From positions 65,526 to 129,525 of the forward strand of contig MPNW01000287.1 in assembly GCA_011800805.1 (NCBI GenBank): DNA of 64,000 nt, in the 5' to 3' direction. Of the stretch, positions 30,196-56,512 are shown piece after piece. A program made the position numbers and the translations under genes. The notes beneath the pieces are model-generated. The model made no database searches and was not told the DNA's origin. It saw only the letters and a list, made by a program, of their open reading frames with translations. This stretch comes from Hirudo medicinalis. Lineage: Eukaryota; Annelida; Clitellata; Hirudinida; Hirudinidae. Positions within the stretch are counted from its first letter, which is position 1. Each line of letters begins with the position of its first letter.

Positions 30196-31670
30196 ATGTT
30201 GTCCAAACTGGCAAAGCCTCTTCTGCCTGGAATTGGAACTCGTCTGGCATCGGGTCAAGGGTCTTCAAAGCACTACGATAAGCTGATGAACGACACCAAG
30301 TTCTACAGGAACAAAGTCGTTAATCACCCTCTGTTCAGTCAAATTCATGATCTGCCCCAGCTGCGCATCTTCATGCAGGATCATGTTTTTGCAGTTTATG
30401 ATTTCATGTCTCTGCTTAAGAATCTTCAGGGTCGCTTCACCAACCTCAATCCTCTCTGGACTCCTCCTTCAAACAGAATTGCAGCCCGCCTCATCAATGA
30501 AATTGTCCTCGGGGAGGAATGCGATGAGGTATTAAACAAAAAATGAAGAAGTAATATCGAGTTAATAATTATTAAAAAATATTACTATTAATTAATATTG
30601 GCGTGCAGGTTAGCTCAACGGGTTGCGTTCCTACTTGCGGTGGTAATGGCAACAATCGCGTTCGCAACCCAGGCTGTACAGCCAAGGAGTGTCTTTGGGT
30701 AGGGGTGCTAAGTAAATGGTCTGGCGATTGTAGTGCCTTGATATCCGAATGGGATACATAAGTATCCACTCAAAATATCGACTAAACAAAAATAAAAATT
30801 AGCTGTGCAACTGTCTCAATGTCAGTTATTGTAATGCATTGTAACAGGTTTTAAGTTATTTTTTTTCTTTTGCAGATCAACAAAGAAAAGTTTGTAAGTC
30901 ACTATGAGTTGTACACTCAAGCAATGGAACAGGTGAATGCGGACATTAAGCCAGTCCTGGCTCTGTCCAATAGTTTGGAAATGCACCGCAATCCAACCAA
31001 GGCTCTCGAGGCAGCCAAGAAGGCAGGAGCCACTGACCAAGCCATTCAGTTTGTAAAAGACACTTGGGAAGTTAGCGTCAACCCAAATAAGTCTGAAGTA
31101 GAAGTGGCTGCTTATTTCCTATTTGGCCGCGAGGATCCTATTCCTGACATGTTCAGATCAATCATGAAGCAGGTGAGAACAATCTGAATAAGAGGAACCG
31201 TGGTTATTCAACGTTTATTTGAGATTCGACATCAATTTGTAATTGGCAAAATCAAAAATTTATAGAAAAAATATTACTTATAAAAATTATAATTTCACAA
31301 TTAATAATTGTTAATTAATTACATCTTTCAAGAACACTTTTTCTAAAATAAATATTTAGCTGCGAACACAAACGTCATATAGTTTTATGTATAAGCCCTT
31401 TCGCTTTATTAAACACTTTTCTGATGAGCAAAATAAAATAATTCATTTTACCAGGTACCAGAATTGTACTTGAAGGATGATTTCGTTACATACCTTGAGC
31501 GCCACATTCACCTGGATGAAGAGGAACACGGACCAATGGCAAGACGCCTTTTGGAAAGTCTTTGCAAGCACGATGAGAAGGCTTGGCAGGTGTGCACAGA
31601 CACTGCTGCGGCAGCTCTTGAGTCCAGGGCCAAACTCTGGGATGGAACCCTGAAGACAATCAAGTCTTAA
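30196..31670 (+). CDS. DUF3050 haem-oxygenase-fold protein
   Basis: Three exons in phase (30196-30528, 30876-31172, 31455-31670), 281 residues. The whole length matches DUF3050, known to me mainly from bacteria: [100 protein letters not shown] and LWDGTLK. This family has the haem-oxygenase-like helical fold. The DEEEH (D-x3-H) motif, together with conserved His and Glu in HVFAVYD, EIVLGEE and SHYE, resembles metal ligands of haem-oxygenase-like di-iron oxidases; that reading is inference. The substrate is unknown. The first 30 residues ([19 protein letters not shown]) are basic with no acidic residue, like a mitochondrial presequence. The first intron carries a tRNA-type SINE. A poly(A) signal lies at 31835-31840. 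Confidence 0.9.
30602..30795 (+). mobile_element. tRNA-derived SINE
   Basis: An A-box-like TAGCTCAACGGG at 30611-30622 and a B-box-like GCGTTCGCAACCC at 30658-30670 form a tRNA-like head. It is followed by a unique body and an A-rich end (AAACAAAAATAAAAATT). The composition is clearly less AT-rich than the host intron. This is the standard structure of tRNA-derived short interspersed elements. No clear target duplication was seen. Confidence 0.7.
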
Positions 31671-33468
31671 ATTCTGGAACATCCTTCAGCTCTTTGCTTG
31701 AAAGAGAATTCCAGAATTGAAGAAACAATCTGAGGAACATGTTTTTATGTGATTTTAGATTTCAACAATATTTTCGGACCTTGATTTTTTGGCAAAATTT
31801 GACTCGATTTTGATTTCTTAAAACTCTACAATTAAATAAACCAGTGGCAAGTCTTAAAATGTCTTTTAAAAAAAAGTCTTAAAATATTTTCTCAGAAACT
31901 GGGTAATTTATCCGTAGAAATGTTACTAACATCAAAGTGAATCAATATTTATTACTTGGTGACTTATAATTATTATTAATGCTAAAATAATTAATGTCCA
32001 GAACTTTAACCTACAAATTCATACATTAAAACTTTGGATTATTTTATTATTTAGTAATTTATTGAACAAATACAAAAAACATTAAATACTATTACAGCCG
32101 GGCGTAATTAAATTATTATTTGCTCAAAAAGCTGTGCAAAAGAAATACATTAGGACGTCTTAATTATGTAATTAGTACTAGGGCGCATTTTTGCGAAACA
32201 AAATTAATTATCTGGCATGAGATCTCAGTAACATTACATCATCAGAAAGTTATTTTCCCGTTTTTATTTATTTATTTGATTGAAGTCCTTTGCATAACTG
32301 AGTAATTTTCCAGGATGTCAAAGAAATGCTTATGAATATTACTAACAAGAAGCACCCTAATGAGAATAAAAAACCCACTTAAGGGTTCTTTTCTTGGAAC
32401 TTGTTTTCTAAATGATGACTGGTATCATGTCATCATCACATGGTGAAGCTTATGACTGATTGGTCTTTTGTTTGTGAATTATTCTTAATGCAGAATAGGT
32501 GCACCAATTTTAAGAAGTGGCAATCTTGATTTGTTTGAACATTGCATTAAATGAAAATTACGTGAAAAGAATTGAAATTAAAATTAATTCTTCTCCGTTT
32601 GATTTAATAATGTTTTGTCAAGATAGTAAGACACAACAAATAAAGAGTCGCTTATTAAAAGACGGGATTGATTGGAGGGGGAATGAATTGAGGATGTTTG
32701 AAGTGATGACACAAAGGGTGGTAATGAATTTATGACCCTGTTAGGGTCAGGGGCATCTGAAACGTTAGTGAAGTCATCTCTTTTCTCATGCAAATTTCTT
32801 CTTGATCGAGGAAATAGTTAAGACTGTGAAGGAGACACAAAACATCAGACAAAATTTTACGAGATTTGCAAGCTAAACCTCCTGCAATAAAATGTGACAT
32901 GTCAATTAAGTTATTATTAAAAACAATTGCAATATTTCGAAGCTGAAAAAAAGTTTGTTTTAAATGGTATTTAACAAAAATTAAGAATGTAATATTATGG
33001 ATCATTCAAAATTATATTAACAAAATATTAAATAGAATTATGCTATTTAATATTTAATTTCTCAATAATTTTGATTCCAATTTTTTCTACTGAAATATTC
33101 AAAGCCCTTAGACAACTTAATTATCTTAATTAAACCATGTAGAAGCAGTTAATTAACCATTTATTCCGTTAATAATGAAGAAGCTGCAAACAATGGTTTA
33201 TAGGCACTGCTAAAGAGGTTGTCTTGTCATTTTAATGACAAGCACATCAAAGCTCTCATTATGCAAATGAGAATGCAGGGTTATTTTACCAATCCGACGA
33301 ATGATTAAAGAAATTGAAAAGAATGACCACCCATTTAAGCTTCCAACCAATGGGAAGGAGCCGAATACAAACGGCTTAGTTAAGACCAACTAACATGAAG
33401 TATTGGAATAACTGAACATTTCATTAGTGAAAAAGGAAACAGTTTGCTAAACAAATCCTATTCTTGCC
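31671..33468. other. Intergenic region between DUF3050 and PCGF genes
   Basis: Starts with the DUF3050 3' UTR (AATAAA at 31835-31840). The rest is AT-rich with no supported exon. From about 33240 to 33460 the sequence is more mixed and probably includes the PCGF 5' UTR and promoter. Confidence 0.45.
31835..31840 (+). terminator. Poly(A) signal of the DUF3050 gene
   Basis: AATAAA, 165 bases after the stop codon. Confidence 0.65.
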
Positions 33469-35623
33469 ATGAAGGAGTTGATAAAAATTCCAGTGAAATC
33501 GTTGAAAGATCATCTGATTTGCGTGCTATGCGGTGGATACTTTATCAGTGCAACTTCAATTGCTGGATGTTTGCATACTTGTGAGTCTCTTTATAATAAT
33601 AAATATAAGTTATTATTATCATCATCATGTTATTTTTATTATTTTATTAATTATTATTGCATCATCTACTTAAAATTCATCTTCAGTTTGCAAGTCGTGT
33701 ATAGTCCAATACTTTGAAACCAGTTCCTACTGTCCCGTGTGTGATACGAAGGTCTATGACTCGGATTTCAGGGAATGTCTTCGGTAACATATAATAAGTT
33801 AACCTTAATTGTACATTAATTAAATTATTAATTTTCAACCGTTAGACATGACATAGCATTGCAGAACTTGGTCTATAAACTGGTCCCAGGTTTACACGAA
33901 AGTATGGTTTCGATAATTTCTTTATCAAGCAAACTTTTCTTTATTAAGTGAATAAATAAGTAGATTCACGTGTCATTAAATTATTTCAGATGAACTGAAA
34001 AGAAGGATGGACTTTGTTTCTTTGTGCCAAAATTCCTCTGATTCTGGCATCAGTGATTCCTCAGTTGAAGGAAATGTATCTCAAAATAGCCTCATAGAAG
34101 ACAGGAAAACTTGTTTGTGTCTCATATACAATGCTGAGTGAGTGCAATATTATTATTTTTAGTTTACAAATTATTTACATAAATATTTGTGGAGAATTTG
34201 TAACAACACATACTTATACCTTACTTCAGTGGTAAGGATGCTACACGCCACCAGTTAAGAAGTTCAAAGACATCAAACGAGGTACGTATTGTTATTATGC
34301 TTTCAGAAATTTTTGGTTTATAATAAATTGCGTTTATCTGCACAATTCGATTACGCATTTCATTAAAATTAGTTATTAAATTATAATTAATACAAAATTA
34401 ATGGATAAAATAAAGTTTGCTGAACAAGAAAGCAGTCCGCAAATAGTCCCATTTACTTAATTTCATGCACAATTAAATTTACAAAATAAATCATTAACTT
34501 AGGTACCGAGGAGATACATGCACTGCTCGTCTCAGATGACTGTTGCTCACGTCATAAAATTCATCAAATACAAGCTTGCTCTGCCACCCCTCAAGGTTAG
34601 GAAAAATATTTGTTAACCATTAGTTATTAATCTTATTAATATCTAATAATATTTTTAATATTGAGTAAATAATTTATTATTTTTAGGTTCGTGTGTGTCA
34701 TTCTAAGAAGGAACTTCCAAGTCATTTCACCATGGAAGACATCAGTCAACTCTACTCCATCAAGCCGGTAGAAAATAAATCATATAATCAAAATATTATT
34801 TTCACTTTTGAAATCATTAAGGACTACTTTACGTTATGCTATTTTACTTTGTAAATCTTGAAACATTTATGAATTTATTAAACGCTACATTGTTGTTATG
34901 TAATAATTATATTTTCTATTATTAACATCTTGCAATTATTTCATTTAATTTAGAACAGAACAATCAAGTTGTACTTCACTTTGTACGACTCTCATGACAA
35001 ACCACTCAGACTAACGAACCAGCCTCCGGCCTTGAAGCAAACAGTTCAAATCCAACAAACTAACAACAAAGCCACGACGGATGTTACGTCACTGTCTCCA
35101 ATAAAGTTGGAGGGACGCGATCTTCCCACTTTTATGAGCACACCGGACGTTATAAAAACCACAAAAGACGATCGAGAACGCCTCGAAAAGGTGAGAAAAG
35201 AACTCTTTTGTGAGGGAACAGGAAGTTCCGCTAACATGGATCTGATCCTGTCGAATCCAATGGCAGCTCTGATGAACAAGACAAACAGTGCACTGGCGGG
35301 AGATCTGTTGAATGAGAAACTGAGAGGAACAGATGGTTATGGATCGTCTTGTAATTCGAATTCAGAAAAAGTTGTTTGTGATTCAACTTTCAACATCGAC
35401 GTCACAACAGTTTCTGAACCACACCCACAACAACATCAACAACCTATCAGCACAGAGGCATGTTTGAGCAAAGCCCATCCAACATCCTTGAACACCATCA
35501 ATGAAGTGAAGGCAGTTCCTCCAGCCGAAGATAATTCAAAATATTTGAGCCAAGTCATCATTATCAAGAAGCGGAAGAATAGCAGCCATTTCGAGGAACC
35601 TCAAAGTAAAAGACTTGCCCTCG

Positions 35624-35656
<33 letters not shown>

Positions 35657-35838
35657 GCAAGTGTTCCAATGACGTTCAGCAAACAACGGATGAAGTCAAG
35701 CAGGAAGAAAGAGCGGATTCCAGCAACAGATCCAGTGAAGAGTTGACATTTATTTCCTGTAGCATCACAAAGTCAAGACAAAACCAATCCTACCAGATCA
35801 AAGTCGAGCCTCCAGATGAGCAAGAAGAAACTCAATGA
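33469..35838 (+). CDS. Polycomb group RING finger protein, BMI1/PCGF2-like
   Basis: Eight exons join in phase: 33469-33580, 33687-33783, 33846-33901, 33990-34137, 34230-34281, 34503-34595, 34687-34767 and 34954-35838, giving 507 residues. The N-terminal C3HC4 RING is complete (ICVLCGGYFISATSI, CLHTFCKSCIV, YCPVCD). It is followed by the PCGF signature ALQNLVYKLVPGLHENELKR. The RAWUL ubiquitin-like domain covers exons 6 to 8 (HVIKFIKYKLALPP, MEDISQLYSIKP, IKLYFTLYDS). The CVLCGGYFI and ETSSYCPVCD wording is closest to BMI1 and PCGF2 of canonical PRC1, where the protein pairs with RING1 to monoubiquitinate histone H2A in the nucleus. The last exon adds a long Ser/Thr-, Gln- and Asn-rich tail with a basic KKRKNSS patch and poly-Asn from a CAA/AAC tract at 35623-35656. 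A poly(A) signal is at 35969-35974. Confidence 0.9.
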
Positions 35839-35968
35839 TTCCATGAATGTTTATAAATTCATTTATTTTTTGTTTGTAAAGGATTCAATTTGAAAACACT
35901 TCATTTAGTCATTTGAACAACCTGCAACATTTCGTTTTATGATTAAAAACATGTTTGTCAGTCATTTC

Positions 35969-35974
35969 AATAAA
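35969..35974 (+). terminator. Poly(A) signal of the PCGF gene
   Basis: AATAAA about 130 bases after the stop, and about 110 bases from the stop codon of the convergent guanylate cyclase gene. Confidence 0.65.
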
Positions 35975-36081
35975 TGTTTTAAAATGTGATCGATGGATGG
36001 ATGGTTGATCGGATGACTAAATAGATGGATCGTGGCTTGGGAATGTCTTCTGAGTAGAATACAGGTTTTGGAAATGAAAAT

Positions 36082-50308
<14,227 letters not shown>

Positions 50309-53300
50309 AATTTTGATCTGAAAGACAACATCATGGATAATTCCGAGGCAATCATTTCGACCTGACCTTTGAACTGTGGTTTTTTATTATTATTATTATT
50401 GCTATTGCTAATATTTTTATTATTATTGCTGTTATTATTATTAATATTATTATTACAGTATTACATATCATTATCGTTAATAGGAATGCATTTCGTTTTA
50501 CTTCTCTCTAGCGACTGTACTATCTCTCCTTTTTTTGTAAAGAAATGTTATGAAGGACTTGATTTGCAGCTGAAAACAAACGTCGGGCAGGCGGAAGCTT
50601 TTATATCATGTTCACACCACACTCATGTGGTCTTGGATCCATCTGGCAACACGAAGACATGCTGTGGCCATGATGATGACTACGACGACGATGACGATGA
50701 CGGTGATATATGCGACAGCTATTTGTTTACATTGTTAATGAATATTTGTTAAATATTTTGTCAAATCGATCATGCTTGAATAATTAAATGAGAAACTAAT
50801 TTCATTAGATTATAACCTTAACTTTTTAAATAACTTCAGCTAATAAAGCCAAAAATTTAATTAAACTAAATGGGAATTTTTTGTCTTCTTGAATAATTGA
50901 TGAAATTCCAAGCAATGTTTGATTGAAATATAATTTTAAACGGGAAAAGTTGCTTTTTCCAGTCTCCTGGATCTTTCAAGCACATTATTCATGTGAAATT
51001 TTTGCTAATTTAGTTGTGAATTGCGTATACATTTTCGAACGATTAAATTGGTATAGTTTTTGAATTGATTAAAATGATATAGTTATGTTTTAAAGTATTT
51101 CAAATATAATTATTATTTAAAGTTGACCTAACGACATGTTTAGAATTTTATTTGAGATCATAAAAATAATGTAAATTAAAATTGCTAATAATCCAAAGTA
51201 TGACATCAAATTTGTGCTCGGACAAATGCATTTCTAACAGTGAATTCATTCAGTGAAATTTTTAATGTGTGAAGCACTATTGCGCTTCTGATTGAATTTA
51301 GTTGATAAAACCATTCTTTATAATTTTATGTAAAGTGGAGTTTTCCCATCTATTTGTAAACATTTTTAAGCAATAAAGACATACTTTTGACGTTACGCTT
51401 TTTTTGGTCATTTCAAAAACTTCAAGAAAGCAATTTTTAATGAAAATCAAGAAACAAAAACAACAGACAAATCCATCTCCTCAGGCATCTTTGTACTTTA
51501 AAGCCCTCAACATTATAGAAGCATCTTCTAAGCATGTCTCCCACAACTACTTCCTTCATATTTTGTTGATGATACAAAAAGTAAACAACGAATTTTCTTA
51601 TTAAATTCCTCGAGAAAATTTTGTGGCTTACTTTCTTCAATAAAATCCGAATCTCAAATAATATAATATAATAAAATAATGTTAAATTTCAATCAAATAA
51701 TCATAAATTTATGTGCTTTTGCATTGAATTTAATGCATTTAATCATAAAACACTTTGCATACGATGGATACATGATGTTTGAAATACATTTTAGCCTCTT
51801 AGGCATTCTCTAAATAATATTTCCTTCCAGCATATTTTTGTTTGAACTCATTTATAAAAATGACTTTGTTTATGTTGATCATTCGTGTATTCCACATTTT
51901 CTCTGAAATATTTATTAAAAGACATTGCATACCATCGATTCGCAAATCTAAAGATTTATCTTTCAATTTCAGATGTAAACGCAAAAAGTATTAGCTTCCT
52001 ATTTCGGTGCTTTGTATTTCGTGCAAGGATTTATCTCCCAGCCATGCAATCTCTTATTAATTTATGCTAAATAATATTAAATAATGTTAAATATTATACA
52101 ACCATTTAAAACTATTTAAACAGTCAGATATTCGATAAACTTCTTTGAAAAATTCCCTCCAATGCTTCCTAAATATGTTTTCCATTTGATAAATTGCAAA
52201 GAAACACTTATAAGCGCCTATTTAACATTGTCAGCATTTTCATTGGTGAAAAAAAGTTATATTAACCTAGTCGTCATATTTATGTCAAATTTTGCATGAA
52301 AATAATTAATTAGAGTAAGTTTAATTGAATTATAACGAAATTAAATATGATTTAAATGTCGTCATTACTTGGAACACGTATTGTTGGTGAGGAAATACTT
52401 AATACTCAGATATTAATATTGAATCAGTTAACCGAGCATCCAATATATTTTATCAGTTTTTTTGTCTGCGATACAATGAACAATGTACACAAACAAATAA
52501 ATAATAAAATACATAAGAAAAATAAAGCAAATGCACTAAAATTGATGATAAAAGATGCAATCGACCATATGAAATTTCTCTGTTGCAATAAGCGACTCAT
52601 TTTCAGAGGTTCGTTGTTTCGAATTTCCGGAAAATGTATTCCTTGCGGATATTTCTCCTAAGAAAGAAACTTTTTTTTTATTTGTGTTGTCCTCTCAGAA
52701 CACCGTGAACAGATACAAACAATTAAAATAAACAATTATTATTTAATAATATTTATTTTAAGAAAGAGTAACAAATTCATAGTACATTCCACGTCAATCA
52801 GAATATTTATTCAAAAATTTTCAACTTCTTGAAATTCAACAAGTCCACAATAAATGGCAAACTAATGAAACGTGTAACTTTAAATTTAAGTAAATTTTGT
52901 TTTAATTTCGATTTTAAATTTTAATTTTAATTTCGATGAAAGGAATTAAGATAATGCTTCATGAATCGATTCCATGGCGTGAGAGAAAGCACTCCGAATG
53001 TGGTGAACTTCAGTCGGGTTCAAGAAGTTTGACAAAATTACAAAACTAATTTTTATTTTAAAAGCTTCCAATACCTTCGGATCAGGTGAAGTCCTTGCTG
53101 TCCTGCTATTGCACTTTTTTGCTTTGAGAAACAAACTCTACTCCTAATGTACATTCTTCTTAAGAGTTTCTAACATATTACTGATAACGATAGCGGGTCA
53201 CATTTCATTTGAAATGCATGCAAGTTGTTGCATTGTATGTTGTATGTATTGTTGATAACAAAGATAAGCTATTATTAAATAGTTAAATTACAACCAATTT

Positions 53301-53441
53301 TTTAAAATTAATAAATTTATAAATAAATAAAGAATTTGAATAGACATATTGTAGGTATATATATATCTTTATATTGTTCTCAAGACAAACGTTTAAACTT
53401 GAAATATAATCAGTCTATTTGAAAACAAACTCTATTTCGCC
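50309..53441. other. Long AT-rich intergenic region
   Basis: Upstream of the guanylate cyclase start and downstream of the 765-residue orphan. Holds a TTA/TTG tract at 50382-50457, and at about 50590-50715 a less AT-rich stretch with an Asp-rich frame. Short frames at 52356-52661 (+) and 52946-53134 (-) lack splice or homology support. The guanylate cyclase promoter should lie just above 50308. Confidence 0.5.
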
Positions 53442-55806
53442 TTAGTAAAATTCAAAACTACCATTAACCGTATGAAGAACAGGTGATTTTTTTCCAAAAA
53501 TATTTGAGGGAAAATGTTTGCAATTTCTACAAAACGACTCCCCGAAGTTCAAAGAATTCCAGGCAATTCTCAGAACTTCTGAACTTGTCTTCTTCCTCTG
53601 CTTCTTCCTCTCCAGGTGCTCTACCACGTTCAAATACTCTCCCCACGGAGAGGATTCGGTGGCTACTGGAAATTTCTCGTTGTTGTTATGGCTGAGGTTA
53701 TTGTTGTCTGTGCTGGTTTTGAAAGGAAGGTCCGTGTTCATGAAAAACTTAGGAGGCATTTGCAAGAAGTCCTTGACACTTCTGCACGGGGGGATTTCAA
53801 TGCATCGTGGTGGTGACTCTTTGCTGAAGCTGAGACTGGAACTCAAAAGGTGATGTAGTCGGTTTTCCAGGGGTACTTCAGGTGATTTGGACATTTCTTC
53901 TCCTCCCGTGTATCTCGAAGATTCGAAGATGAAAGGCTTGCATTCTTTCAAAATGTTTGGAGATGCTTTTTCATCGACATTTTTGTGGCTGGTTGATGGA
54001 CTTAAACATTCCGAGACAAATCGTTTGACAATTTTGTAGAAATTCTTCTTTTTGTTCTCGTTGTCGAAACCCAAATCATCCCTTGTTCCTCTTTTGGCGT
54101 TTAAGTTCTTGTTGATGTGACCTTTGATTGACATGATTGAATGTTTTACTTTACCCTGCTGTTTTTGGCTGACAGTTGATGCAATCCTGACATCATCATC
54201 ATAATCATCATCAGAAAGAAGACCTTTTATCTTTAGCAACTCAAGTTCCCTCATCAAACATTCAAGGTCTTTGTCATTTAAGTGTGGATCGCTGCTTTCT
54301 GATTTTAAGCTTCTTGTTGGCGATTTCAGCACAGCCTTTGGAGGAGAAGGCTTTCGATTTGTATATTTATTTGACTTTAAATTGCTTTTACTTGAATAAT
54401 TTTCCTTTAATTCTTTCTTTACAAGCGAAGGGGGTGTATATAAATGAACGTCATCATCTGAATCCATCCTTCGACCAACGCGGGAGACTTTGCTTCTGGG
54501 TTCCTCCAATTTGGCGTTGTGCTTGAAGATTTTATCGTCAATCGTCTCTTGTTCTGAGGAAATTGGACTGTACAGACGAGTTAGACAGAAACGCTTCTGA
54601 CAAGCAACTTTCGGCTGCGTCTGCTGCGATGTTGTAGGTTTGAAGTCGTGCTTGGTCTTTAAGTTATCAAGGTAAATGAGATCTGTCAATTGACCCGCAG
54701 AAATCACCATTTTTTTCTCAATCTTGCTGGAATACCTATCGTTGAGATGTTTGTGGTCAGCAAGAAATTTGACGTGAGCCTGATCGAACTCTGTCGCTGG
54801 CATAACCTGCAAACATTCGTCAGGGTCACAATATTCTATCTGCTCCAACAAAGAGCAAATGGCGCAATAGATGATTTCTTCTGTTTTTCCCGATCTTTTA
54901 GCAGACGATCTGTTTGATGTGTGGTGATTCAAATCACTTAGAACGGCGCATCTAGCTGTTTCATAAGGCAACTTTTTTATTACTTTCAAAGATTCTGTTT
55001 TCTTTGCTCTCAAATCTTTTATCTGCGATGCCGATTTTCTTTTCACTTGACTGTTATCGCCTCTTGTGTCTTTAAACAGAGGAATTTTGGAGCTACTTTT
55101 TCTTTCTTTCGGAACAACAAAATTTGGAGTTGAATGAGTTTGCAGCTGCAGGTCATTCTGAGTCAAGCATCCAGTTTTTGATTTATTTTTTTCGAACATT
55201 TCGTTGATAAATGAATAATTTTGTTTTCTTATCGGCATTTTCCTTACCGGTGTCACGGTGGCTGTGGATGAGCCAGCATAGAAATTCTTGTTTGAATTGG
55301 AAGAAAAGTTTTTTTCCGCATTGGCAAGTGAATCCTTCGCCTTTGAATGCAAGGTCGTTATTTTTGTGATTTTCTTTGACTTTGAGAAAAAGGTATTTCT
55401 TCTTTTGCGATTTATGGAAGCGTGATTTCTTCCGCTTGAGCCTGATACTGGTCCGCGAGTTTTGTTTGAAATCAAAGTCTTTGGTGGTGGAATTGCGGTT
55501 GGTCGAGGAGCAGTTTGTTCAGCTTTTTTTGGAGGTTCCTGTTTCGGCTCCTCCACTTTTGGCTTGTACCACGTCTGCATACATCCTGAATTATTCTTAA
55601 TAACCGTTCTGCAGACATCTTTTTTACCATTCTGAAAGAAAAAATAATATTTCGCAAAGGCATGCTTATTCTGTGTTTATACTCAAATCGCCATGTACCT
55701 TTTTTAATTTGTCAGATTTGCTCAGCCTCCGTTCTCCACACTTTTTGAAAGTTCCGTTTGATTTGTTCAATAAATGCAAGACCTTGGCTGATTTGGAATC
55801 ACTCAT
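53442..55806 (-). CDS. Large basic Ser/Lys-rich protein of unknown family
   Basis: Two exons in phase, 55699-55806 and 53442-55631, give 765 residues. The start ATG at 55804-55806 opens MSDSKSAKVLHLLNKSNGTF, and the donor is GTACAT after KSDKLKK. I recognise no domain. Residues 1-260 are basic and Ser-rich with many KK and KR pairs. A cysteine-containing patch (EIIYCAICSLLEQIEYCDPD, then ECLQVMPATEFDQAHVKFLA) around residues 290-335 may be a small folded or metal-binding part. A short acidic helix (LNDKDLECLMRELELLKIKG) ends in DDDYDDD. The C-terminal third has SFSKESPPRCIEIPPCRSVK and the tail VLHTVNGSFEFY. A KEN tripeptide occurs (KKELKENYSS). The long intact frame with balanced codons argues strongly that it is real. 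It looks like a disordered nuclear or cytoskeletal scaffold, which is a guess. Confidence 0.75.
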
Positions 55807-56512
55807 TCCGAAAGAAATAAACCAATTGAATTTAAAAAAGTTATGTTTAGGAAATTAGTGACGTCACCTTAAGGATGTTTGTGTGAAAAGCAAATGTAAT
55901 TGAAATAAATGCTGACCTTAGTAACACAATGCAACCAACGACAAGACAAAATAACCTGCTCGATGTAACTCATAATTTTATCAAAGAATCACTTGTCGAA
56001 ATTTCACTGATCATTTTGAAGCATTTTCTGAGTTCAAAATAAAGAGGTTGGTGAAAGGTCGGATGGAACTGGAATCACATGGATTTAGCCATGTGAATGC
56101 CATCACCACAAATTTAAAAACTACAGCAATTCATCAAAACATAACCAAGTCGACTTCCACCATCAGAAATGTTTTCCAGCCTTGCAATAGCGAATTATAA
56201 AAATGGGATGAAGTACCATCGAAATACAGATAAATTATAGTAATTAAATAAAATTGATTACCCATCATCTGGCATTTGTGACTTAAATTAATTAGAAAAC
56301 AGCATCTGATGTGACATTTGTGCTCCGATGTGACATTTGGTCTGGACAGTATTTGACAAAGCATGCCTCGTTAAGATAACGATTTCTTGTACTTTATTAC
56401 TTTTTGACATTCACTTTTTCAACTTATTGCTGAACAACAACAAAATAATAACCTCTCCGTAAAGTATAAAAGCGATCGGCCAACAATGATGTTCAGTTGA
56501 ACGACAGCAAAT
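55807..56512. promoter_or_regulatory. Divergent intergenic region with a TATA promoter
   Basis: Lies between the orphan gene (minus) and the cysteine-rich peptide gene (plus). No exon seen. The plus-strand core promoter is at its right end. Confidence 0.5.
56465..56498 (+). promoter_or_regulatory. TATA box plus initiator
   Basis: TATAAAAG at 56465-56472 and an initiator-like TCAGTT at 56493-56498. The A of TCA lies 30 bases from the TATA start, the canonical spacing. The predicted transcript would have an 18-base 5' leader before ATG 56513. Confidence 0.7.

Noticed and set aside
50369..50752. 127-codon plus-strand frame beginning poly-Leu and ending Asp-rich
   Set aside because: The first third is a TTA/TTG repeat. 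The remainder (SCSHHTHVVLDPSGN, CCGHDDD) has no homology I recognise and no splice support.
52356..52661. 101-codon plus-strand frame
   Set aside because: Strongly AT-biased composition, no recognisable motif, and nothing to join it to.
52946..53134. 62-codon minus-strand frame (NPTEVHHIRSAFSHAMESIHE)
   Set aside because: The C-terminal text looks mildly protein-like and could be an alternative last exon of the orphan gene, but I found no phase-compatible donor and acceptor pair to support that.
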